From positions 1 to 15,380 of the forward strand of contig JBJTBH010000107.1 in assembly GCA_046091285.1 (NCBI GenBank): 15,380 nucleotides of DNA, given 5' to 3'. The stretch's first letter is position 1, and each line of letters starts with the position of its first letter. The DNA comes from CAIXOZ01 sp046091285. Its GTDB lineage: Bacteria; Cyanobacteriota; Cyanobacteriia; PCC-6307; Cyanobiaceae. Below are positions 6,596 through 13,061 of the stretch, one piece after another. The translations under genes and the position numbers were made by a program. A model generated the notes under the pieces. It searched no databases and was not told the DNA's origin. It saw nothing but the letters and a program-made list of their open reading frames with translations.

Positions 6596-7891
6596 ATGGA
6601 TGGAACCTCTGACGCTGCGCGGTTGCGGCGCTGGGCGCGGGAGCGGGTGGATGCAGCCCAGGAGCGGATGGCGGCCGTCAGTGCCCAGCGAACGGCCACG
6701 GTGCGTGCCCGGTTGGAGACGGTGCTGGCGGCCTTCGCCGCTGAACGCATCGGAACCCAGCATTTCGCCTCCGTCACGGGGTACGGCCATGGCGACTTCG
6801 GGCGCGAGGCGCTGGATCGGGTCTTCGCCCGGGTGCTGGGGGCCGAGGCGGCGGCGGTGCGTCTGCAGTTCGTCAGTGGCACCCATGCGATCACGGCGGC
6901 CCTGTTCGGGGTGCTGCGTCCCGGCGATCGTCTGCTGGCTCTCACCGGTCGCCCTTACGACACCCTCGAGGAGGTGATCGGTCTGCGTGGATCCGGCCAG
7001 GGCTCGTTGGCGGAGTTCGGCATCACTTACGACGAGCTGCCGTTGCGTCCCGATGGCCGCGTCGATGCGGCGGGTCTGGAGGAGGCGCTCAGCCTGCCCA
7101 CCCGCCTGGTGCTGATCCAGCGCAGCTGCGGCTACAGCTGGCGGCCCTCCCTCTCGGTGGCGGAGATCGGCCGGCTCTGCGCCCGGGTGCGGCAGCTGCA
7201 GCCCGGTTGCCTCAGCTTTGTGGATAACTGTTACGGCGAACTGGTGGAGGATTGCGAGCCGACCGCCGTCGGCGCCGATCTGATCGCCGGCTCCCTGATC
7301 AAGAATCTCGGCGGCACGATCGCGCCCACGGGGGGCTATGTGGCCGGTCGCGCTGATCTGGTGGAGCAGGCCTGCTGTCGTCTCACCGCTCCTGGCATCG
7401 GCAGCGAGGGTGGCAGCGGCTTCGATCTCCATCGTCTGGTGTTTCAGGGGCTGTTCCTGGCCCCGCAGATGGTGACGGAGGCCCTGCTCTGCGCCGAGCT
7501 CGTGGCGGAGGTCTTCGGGGCTCTGGGTTACGAGGTTCATCCCCGGCCCGGAGATCCCCGCAGCGATGGCATCCAGGCGGTGCGCTTCGGGTCGCCGGAA
7601 CCGCTCAAGGTGGTCTGTCGCGCTTTCCAGCAGGCTTCGCCGATCGGCTCCTATCTCGACCCGATCCCGGCGCCGATGCCGGGTTATGCCAGCGATCTGG
7701 TGATGGCCGGTGGCACCTTCATCGATGGCAGCACCAGTGAGTTCTCCGCCGATGGACCGCTGCGGGACCCCTATGTGCTCTACGCCCAGGGAGGAACGCA
7801 CCGGGCCCATGCCGCCCTGGCCCTAGAGAGGGCCCTGGTGGCTCTGGCCGAGCAGGGCTTGTTGCCGCCAGGCTCCGGTCCGACAGACTGA
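6596..7891 (+). CDS. PLP-dependent Met-gamma-lyase-like ('aluminium resistance') family protein
   Basis: This is a fold-type I PLP enzyme of the family usually annotated as methionine gamma-lyase-like or aluminium resistance protein; the true substrate is not established. From the ATG at 6596 it has 431 residues, normal for the family. Visible features (numbered from that ATG) are the cofactor phosphate-binding region SGTHAITAALFG (about 94-105), VDNCYGE (209-215) with the PLP-ring Asp, and SLIKNLGG with the likely Schiff-base lysine K236. GGTFIDGSTSEFSADGP near the C-terminus is also typical. The frame is open back to 6395, but that part looks non-coding. An in-frame ATG at 6578 is an alternative start; GGTGG lies 8 nt before 6596. 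gcvH follows after 24 nt, suggesting an operon with the glycine cleavage genes. Confidence 0.9.
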   Translation: MDGTSDAARLRRWARERVDAAQERMAAVSAQRTATVRARLETVLAAFAAERIGTQHFASVTGYGHGDFGREALDRVFARVLGAEAAAVRLQFVSGTHAITAALFGVLRPGDRLLALTGRPYDTLEEVIGLRGSGQGSLAEFGITYDELPLRPDGRVDAAGLEEALSLPTRLVLIQRSCGYSWRPSLSVAEIGRLCARVRQLQPGCLSFVDNCYGELVEDCEPTAVGADLIAGSLIKNLGGTIAPTGGYVAGRADLVEQACCRLTAPGIGSEGGSGFDLHRLVFQGLFLAPQMVTEALLCAELVAEVFGALGYEVHPRPGDPRSDGIQAVRFGSPEPLKVVCRAFQQASPIGSYLDPIPAPMPGYASDLVMAGGTFIDGSTSEFSADGPLRDPYVLYAQGGTHRAHAALALERALVALAEQGLLPPGSGPTD

Positions 7892-7915
7892 AACGACCTG
7901 CCTGTTCCGGCCGCG

Positions 7916-8305
7916 ATGGCGACCAGCTTCCCCGACGACCGCCGCTACACCGACAGCCATGAATACGTGCAGCCTGATGGGCCCCTGGTGCGCATCGGCA
8001 TCACGGCCTTTGCGGTCGATCAGCTCGGCGACATCGTCTTCGTGGAGCTGCCTGAGGTGGGCGCCACCCTCCGCCAGGGTCAGTCCTTCGGCAGTGTCGA
8101 GTCGGTGAAGGCCGTGGAGGATCTGATCGCTCCGATCAGCGGCACGGTGGAGCGCCGCAATGAGGTGGTGCTGACGTCACCGGAGGAGCTCCAGAACGAT
8201 CCACACCATGAGGGCTGGTTGTTGCAGCTGCGTCCCGCTGACCCATCGCAGCTGGAGTCCCTGCTCGATGCCGGCACCTATGCCTCCCGGGTGGCGGCGC
8301 CCTGA
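7916..8305 (+). CDS. gcvH: Glycine cleavage system H protein
   Basis: This is the lipoyl carrier protein of the glycine cleavage complex; it shuttles the aminomethyl group from the P protein to the T protein and is reoxidised by the L protein. It has 129 residues, a normal length. The lipoylation site is K65 in GSVESVKAVEDL, and the flanking ITAFAVDQLGDIVFVELPEVG and ELQNDPHHEGWLLQL segments are typical of GcvH. In cyanobacteria the system handles photorespiratory glycine and C1 supply. The gene lies between the PLP enzyme and gcvP on one strand, 68 nt before the gcvP GTG. gcvT is not in this window. Confidence 0.97.
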   Translation: MATSFPDDRRYTDSHEYVQPDGPLVRIGITAFAVDQLGDIVFVELPEVGATLRQGQSFGSVESVKAVEDLIAPISGTVERRNEVVLTSPEELQNDPHHEGWLLQLRPADPSQLESLLDAGTYASRVAAP

Positions 8306-8373
8306 TCGCTGCTGCACCGGGCCGGGCGGAAGCCCAGGGTTTCTAGGATCAGCGGCAGCCGTGGCGCCCTTTG

Positions 8374-11373
8374 GTGACAGCCTCCGTCGATCCGCGCGTC
8401 ACCGCCGGCGCCGTCCCATCCCAGGGCATCGCTCCGTGGATCCCTGAGACCACGGAGGTCGCCGCTGACTCTTTTCTGACGCGTCATCTCGGCCCCTCGC
8501 CGGCAGAGGTGGCCACGATGCTCAGCGATCTCGGCTTCGACACCCTGGAGTCCCTCGCGGCTGCCATCGTTCCCTCCGACATCCTGCTGCCGCCGCAGGA
8601 GGCGCTGACCGGGTTGCCTCAGCCCTGCGGCGAATCCGAGGCCCTCGAGCAGCTGGCGGCTGTGGCGGCCATGAACCGGCCCTGCCGCAGCCTGATCGGC
8701 CTCGGTTATCACGGCACCGCCACTCCGGCCCTGATTCAGCGTCAGGTGCTGGAAAATCCCGCCTGGTACACCGCCTACACCCCTTATCAGGCCGAGATCG
8801 CCCAGGGGCGCCTCGAAGCCCTGCTCAATTTCCAGACGCTGATCAGTGAGCTGACCGGCCTGCCGATCGCCAACGCCTCCCTGCTGGATGAGGCCACCGC
8901 CGCCGCCGAGGCGATGGCGATGAGCCGTGGTCTGGCGAAGGATCCGCAGGCTCGCCGGTTTCTGGTCGATCAGGCGGTGTTGCCCCAGACCCTCGCCGTG
9001 CTGCAGACGCGGGCGGAACCGCTCGGTCTGGTCGTGGAGACGTTCGATCCACGCGGCGCGCTTCCCTTGGAGACCCCCCTGGCCGGCGCCTTCGGGGTCT
9101 TGCTGCAACTTCCCGGCCTGGATGGTCTGGTCTGGGATCCGACGGCCCTGATCGCCGCTGCCCACGACGCTGGCCTGCTGGTGACCGTGGCGATCGATCC
9201 GTTGGCTCAGGTGCTGCTGGCGCCGGTGGGAGAGCTCGGGGCTGACATCGCCGTCGGCAGTGCGCAGCGTTTCGGTGTGCCCCTGGGTTGCGGTGGTCCC
9301 CATGCCGCCTTTTTCGCCACCCGCGAGGCCTTCAGGCGCCAGATCCCCGGTCGCCTGGTCGGTCAGTCGCTCGATGCCGCCGGTCGGCCGGCCCTGCGTC
9401 TCGCCCTGCAGACCCGGGAGCAGCACATCCGCCGCGACAAAGCCACCAGCAACATCTGCACCGCCCAGGTGCTGCTGGCGGTGATGGCCTCCTTCTATGC
9501 CGTGCACCATGGCCCCGATGGTCTGGAGCGGCTGGCGGCTCGGGTGCTGGCCCTGCGTCAGGCCCTGGTCGCGGCCGTCCAGGCCCTCGGCCAGCCTGTC
9601 GATCCGGGTCCGGCCTTTGACACCGTGGTGCTGCGGGGTGAGGAGGTGCCCCGGCTTCTGGAGCGCTCCCTGGCGGCCGGGTTCAATCTCCGTCGTGGTC
9701 TGGATGGTCGCGGTGAGGGCGTCGGATCGGCGGTGCTGGCGATCAGCCTCGATGAGCTCAGCAATGCCGCTGAACTGGAGCGCCTGCTGACGGCGCTGGC
9801 GTCCGATGGGGAGGCCTCGGTGGCGGCGCTGCAGGCGTTCAGAAGCAGCCTGGAGGCTGTTGGCGATCCCTGGCCCCCGTCGCTGCCGCGGCGTCGGAGC
9901 CCCTGGCTCACCCAGCCCGTCTTCCATCGCCACCGCAGTGAAACCGAGCTCCTCCGCTACATCCAGCGGCTTTCGGCCCGGGATTTCTCCCTGGTGCACG
10001 GAATGATTCCGCTCGGCAGCTGCACGATGAAACTCAATGCCGCCGCTGAGCTGGCGCCGGTGAGCTGGCCGGGCTTCAGCGGTATCCATCCGTTTGCGCC
10101 CCCGGAGCAGTTGGCCGGGTATCGCGCGCTGGCGAGAGATCTTGAGCGCTGGCTGGCGGCGATCACCGGCTTTGCGGCCGTGTCGCTTCAGCCCAATGCC
10201 GGATCCCAGGGGGAATACGCCGGCCTGCTGGCGATCCGGGCGTTTCATGTCAGCCGTGGCGAGGGCCATCGCCGCCTCTGCCTGATTCCCACCAGTGCCC
10301 ATGGCACCACTCCCGCCAGTGCCGTGATGGCCGGCATGCAGGTGGTGGCGGTCGCCTGCGATCAGGAGGGCAACATCGATCTGGCTGATCTGGAAGCCAA
10401 GGCAACGCTGCATCGGGACGCGCTGGCGGCGGTGATGGTCACCTATCCCTCAACCCATGGGGTGTTTGAAGCGGGGATTCGTCGCCTGAGCGCCATCGTT
10501 CATGAGCATGGCGGTCAGGTCTATCTCGATGGCGCCAACCTCAATGCCCAGGTGGGTCTCTGCAAGCCCGGCACCTACGGCGCCGATGTCTGCCATCTGA
10601 ATCTGCACAAGACGTTCTGCATTCCCCATGGCGGCGGTGGCCCGGGGGTCGGACCGATTGCGGTGGCGGCCCATCTCGCCCCGTTCCTTCCCGGGGATCC
10701 CCTGGCCGCCCCTGGTGCAGCGGCGGTCGGTCCGGTGTCCGCGGCTCCCTTCGGCAGTGCCGGCATCCTGCCGATCAGCTGGATGTACATCCGGATGATG
10801 GGAGGAATCGGTCTGCGTCAGGCCAGTCAGGTGGCCCTGCTGTCCGCCAACTGGATCGCAGAACGGCTGGAACCCCATTTTCCGGTGCTTTATCGCGGTG
10901 CCGGCGGCCGGGTGGCCCATGAGTGCATCCTTGATCTACGGCCGCTGAAGCGCAGTGCCGGCCTCGACGTGGATGATCTGGCCAAGCGCCTGATGGACTA
11001 CGGATTTCATGCACCGACCGTGAGCTGGCCCGGGGCCGGAACGGTGATGGTCGAGCCCACCGAAAGTGAGGGCCTGGCTGAGATCACCCGGTTCTGTGAG
11101 GCGATGGTGGCGATCCGGCGTGAGGCGGCCCGGATTGAAACCGGGCTGAGTGATCCGCTCGACAATCCACTCAAGGGGGCGCCGCATACCCTCGAGGCGG
11201 TGACTGCGGAGGTGTGGTCGCGGGGATACAGCCGGGCGGAGGCGGCTTTCCCTGCCGGTGACCGGCAACGGCACAACAAGATCTGGCCGGCTGTGGCGCG
11301 GATCGACAAGGCCTATGGCGATCGCCATCTGGTGTGCACCTGTCCGAGCGTGGAGGCGTTCACGGGCGCCTGA
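8374..11373 (+). CDS. gcvP: Glycine dehydrogenase (decarboxylating), P protein
   Basis: This PLP enzyme decarboxylates glycine and passes the aminomethyl group to lipoyl-GcvH. It is about 999 residues long, the single-chain form with an N-terminal (P1-like) and a C-terminal (P2-like) half. The N-terminal FLTRHLGPSPAEVATML is typical. In the C-terminal half are MIPLGSCTMKLNA (about 544-556), the PLP lysine in LNLHKTFCIPHGGGGPG (K at about 746) and the glycine-rich loop after it. There is no ATG near the start: GTG at 8374 gives MTASVDP, and TTG at 8371 is the alternative; neither has a strong Shine-Dalgarno. A GGGC-GGAA-GCCC mini-hairpin lies in the gap after gcvH. A long open frame on the opposite strand is a codon-bias shadow. 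Confidence 0.97.
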   Translation: MTASVDPRVTAGAVPSQGIAPWIPETTEVAADSFLTRHLGPSPAEVATMLSDLGFDTLESLAAAIVPSDILLPPQEALTGLPQPCGESEALEQLAAVAAMNRPCRSLIGLGYHGTATPALIQRQVLENPAWYTAYTPYQAEIAQGRLEALLNFQTLISELTGLPIANASLLDEATAAAEAMAMSRGLAKDPQARRFLVDQAVLPQTLAVLQTRAEPLGLVVETFDPRGALPLETPLAGAFGVLLQLPGLDGLVWDPTALIAAAHDAGLLVTVAIDPLAQVLLAPVGELGADIAVGSAQRFGVPLGCGGPHAAFFATREAFRRQIPGRLVGQSLDAAGRPALRLALQTREQHIRRDKATSNICTAQVLLAVMASFYAVHHGPDGLERLAARVLALRQALVAAVQALGQPVDPGPAFDTVVLRGEEVPRLLERSLAAGFNLRRGLDGRGEGVGSAVLAISLDELSNAAELERLLTALASDGEASVAALQAFRSSLEAVGDPWPPSLPRRRSPWLTQPVFHRHRSETELLRYIQRLSARDFSLVHGMIPLGSCTMKLNAAAELAPVSWPGFSGIHPFAPPEQLAGYRALARDLERWLAAITGFAAVSLQPNAGSQGEYAGLLAIRAFHVSRGEGHRRLCLIPTSAHGTTPASAVMAGMQVVAVACDQEGNIDLADLEAKATLHRDALAAVMVTYPSTHGVFEAGIRRLSAIVHEHGGQVYLDGANLNAQVGLCKPGTYGADVCHLNLHKTFCIPHGGGGPGVGPIAVAAHLAPFLPGDPLAAPGAAAVGPVSAAPFGSAGILPISWMYIRMMGGIGLRQASQVALLSANWIAERLEPHFPVLYRGAGGRVAHECILDLRPLKRSAGLDVDDLAKRLMDYGFHAPTVSWPGAGTVMVEPTESEGLAEITRFCEAMVAIRREAARIETGLSDPLDNPLKGAPHTLEAVTAEVWSRGYSRAEAAFPAGDRQRHNKIWPAVARIDKAYGDRHLVCTCPSVEAFTGA

Positions 11374-11819
11374 CCCCTGGGGTTGATCGCTTCTCCTGGC
11401 CGGCAGCCGTGGTTGGGGAGGGCGAACGAACAGGGGTTGGGGGAGGCGACTGAAGAGATTGTGCGACCACCCCATCCGGGGGATGCCAGGTCAGGCGCAT
11501 GACGCTAAGGTTTCGCTTCAGATGGCAGTGTCACTGCTGTCAGTGGCCTCAGATTCAGCGTCAGCCTCAAGACCGTCGTCGCTTTCACTGCGCTTCGGCA
11601 TCCCTGAGGCTTCGGGTTGGAAAAGTTCCATCTTTTCTTCCCTTCGCGTCCCTTGTCATCGGCTCAGGATCTGCTCCAACGGTGCAGGTCATTGAATCCG
11701 TGCTTTTCCTGCAGTTCAGAAGGCTGCTGTCGAAGCCATCCAGCCATGGCCTGCATCCGTCTGGCGCTGCCGGATGCGGTGCGTCTCAGTCATCCCGCTC
11801 ACTGATTCCAGGACCTCCC
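11374..11819. other. 446-bp stretch after gcvP without a firm gene
   Basis: The first part is G-rich spacer with a small CATCC-GGG-GGATG hairpin at 11473-11485. The middle is less GC-rich and contains the candidate minus-strand small ORF at 11518-11631, listed separately. From about 11640 to 11819 nothing is clear; it should contain the promoter of the plus-strand gene at 11820. The longer plus-strand frame through this stretch (from 11499) has Cys/Arg/Ser-rich translation that does not look like protein. Confidence 0.5.
11518..11631 (-). CDS. Candidate small acidic protein, 37 codons
   Basis: A short minus-strand frame starts at ATG (complement of 11629-11631) with the purine-rich AAGGGAAG upstream, and ends at TGA (11518-11520). 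An in-frame stop lies a short distance upstream, so it is self-contained. It begins MELFQPEASGMPKR and continues as a hydrophilic tail with 11 Asp/Glu and 6 Ser in 37 residues against only 2 basic residues. There is no signal peptide or membrane helix. The biased, protein-like composition sits in an otherwise gene-free stretch. I do not recognise it; a second ATG at residue 11 is possible. It may be chance. Confidence 0.35.
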   Translation of the reverse strand: MELFQPEASGMPKRSESDDGLEADAESEATDSSDTAI

Positions 11820-12143
11820 ATGACCGGCGACTTCCCTTCCTCTCCACTGGTTGGTCCTGGCCCTGACATGTCTCCTGAGGATCCAGGGGCCTGGCGCAGC
11901 CATGTCACGGCCTCTGCCGCCAGGGGGACGCAGGGCCTGAGCCTGCCTCCGATGGAGGGAGCCGGTGGCACGATGATCGGCCGGGGCCAGACCCTGAGCG
12001 TGGAAGGCACCAACGTGGTGCGGGTGCCCTTCGGCATCCGCCAGCCGCGCCGGGCCCGGCCGGCCCGGCCGGATCACTGGGCCACCCTGGTGCTTCCCTT
12101 CCAGCCGGGCTCCAACCCGACGCCGCCACCCCAGGCGGCCTGA
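11820..12143 (+). CDS. Small hypothetical protein, 107 residues
   Basis: An ATG at 11820 with AGGA six nt upstream opens a 107-residue frame. The first half is Gly/Pro/Ser-rich and probably disordered. Residues 51-93 (TMIGRGQTLSVEGTNVVRVPFG, then an Arg-rich turn and DHWATLVLPFQPG) look like a short folded beta segment. The end is Pro-rich. A 9-bp unit, CCCGGCCGG, is duplicated in tandem at the Arg-rich part. The stop lies 10 nt from the convergent rubrerythrin stop, a tight fit that supports a real gene. No family is recognised and no signal peptide or membrane segment is visible. The frame extends upstream to 11499, but that part looks non-coding. Confidence 0.55.
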   Translation: MTGDFPSSPLVGPGPDMSPEDPGAWRSHVTASAARGTQGLSLPPMEGAGGTMIGRGQTLSVEGTNVVRVPFGIRQPRRARPARPDHWATLVLPFQPGSNPTPPPQAA

Positions 12144-12153
12144 TCGGGGGCGG

Positions 12154-12867
12154 TCAGGCCGGTTTCAGTGTCGGGGCGTGGTAGGGGATGAAGTTGGCCT
12201 TGCGGGTCTGGCAGATCGGGCAGCTCCAGTCCTCGTCAATCGCTTCGAAGGGGGTGCCGGGGGCGATGCCTGAATCGGGATCACCGACTGCCGGGTCGTA
12301 GATCATCGAGCAGACTCTGCAGATCCAGAGACCGCTGCTGGGCTGATCGGCTTCACCGGCCTGGCCTTTCCCCTGGAGTGCCTCCAGGGCGATGTCATAC
12401 CGCTCGGCGTGATGCTTCTCGATCGGTGTCAGCAGGCCGAAGTTCGAGGCCGCCTTGCGGAAGATGTCGGCGTGCTGCCTCGATTCATCGGTTTGTGCGT
12501 CGAATTCGGCTGTCGCCTGATCGTCGCGATCCGCACGGGCCTGGGTGGTGAATTCGGGGTACATCCGGGTGTACTCATCGGTTTCGCCGGCAATGGCGAG
12601 CTCGAGGCAGCGGCTGAGCACGGCCTGCTTCTCAGCGTCGGAGAGGGCTGTCGGATCGTTGACCACCAGCTCGGGATGCAGCAGGCGGAAATGGGCGAAG
12701 GCGTGCTCGGTTTCCTGGTTGGCGGTATCGCGGAAGAGTCTGGAGAGTTCGGGATGATTGAGCTGGCGAGCCACCTCGGCGAAGAAGAGATATTTGCGAT
12801 TGGCCATGCTTTCGCCGGCGAAGGCGGCTTCGAGGTTGGCCTGGGTGCGGGGCTTGGAAAGGTCCAT
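12154..12867 (-). CDS. Rubrerythrin (diiron peroxidase with rubredoxin domain)
   Basis: This is a predicted NAD(P)H-linked peroxide reductase acting in cytoplasmic oxidative-stress defence. The 237-residue protein has an N-terminal ferritin-like four-helix domain (about 8-165) and a C-terminal rubredoxin domain (178-225). Candidate diiron ligands are E19 (in GESMANRKY), the ETEH motif 52-55 (ExxH), E95/E98 in AGETDEY, and IEKHH at 149-153 (ExxH). The rubredoxin iron site is CRVC (183-186) and CPIC (216-219), spaced as expected. MDLSKPRTQANLEAAF is the usual start of cyanobacterial homologues, so the ATG at 12867 is preferred; the frame stays open far upstream to 13380 but is not protein-like there. 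It is transcribed divergently from the secretion gene. Confidence 0.94.
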   Translation of the reverse strand: MDLSKPRTQANLEAAFAGESMANRKYLFFAEVARQLNHPELSRLFRDTANQETEHAFAHFRLLHPELVVNDPTALSDAEKQAVLSRCLELAIAGETDEYTRMYPEFTTQARADRDDQATAEFDAQTDESRQHADIFRKAASNFGLLTPIEKHHAERYDIALEALQGKGQAGEADQPSSGLWICRVCSMIYDPAVGDPDSGIAPGTPFEAIDEDWSCPICQTRKANFIPYHAPTLKPA

Positions 12868-13061
12868 CGGCCAGGAGCAGCGGCAGGCGGCCACCCCAAC
12901 CCAAGTCGGAGTGAGTATGAGTTGGCCTTGTGGGGGCGCTCTGGCCCTGGCGGTGGGGCGCAGGCGATGAACCCTTGCATCAGACAGCGGCCTGACCGGC
13001 TCAGAAAGCAGGCAGCCCGGGGCGGATTGCGGTAGAACGTGCGCCTCTGGTCTGACGTTTC
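12868..13061. promoter_or_regulatory. Divergent spacer between rubrerythrin and the TpsB gene
   Basis: This 194-bp spacer should hold promoters for both genes. On the minus strand CATACT in CTCATACTCAC resembles a -10 for rubrerythrin. On the plus strand no clear promoter is seen for the 13062 gene. A 22-codon plus-strand frame (12967-13035, MNPCIRQRP...) is present without supporting evidence. Confidence 0.3.

Noticed and set aside
5350..6612. 420-codon plus-strand frame opposite desaturase 2, and a similar one at 2748-3830 opposite desaturase 1
   Set aside because: Their Gln/His/Val-rich translations mirror the His-box-containing desaturase strands and show no independent protein features.
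6524..7810. 428-codon minus-strand frame opposite the PLP gene
   Set aside because: It is a shadow of the PLP enzyme reading frame with no motif and no Shine-Dalgarno-like start.
8278..10413. 711-codon open frame on the minus strand across gcvP
   Set aside because: The plus strand encodes an unmistakable GcvP. The antisense translation is rich in Gln, Arg, His and Gly with no motif, as expected from strong GC3 bias.
12967..13035. 22-codon ORF upstream of the TpsB gene
   Set aside because: It has no strong ribosome binding site, an Arg/Gln-rich composition typical of noise, and no leader-peptide logic such as repeated codons.
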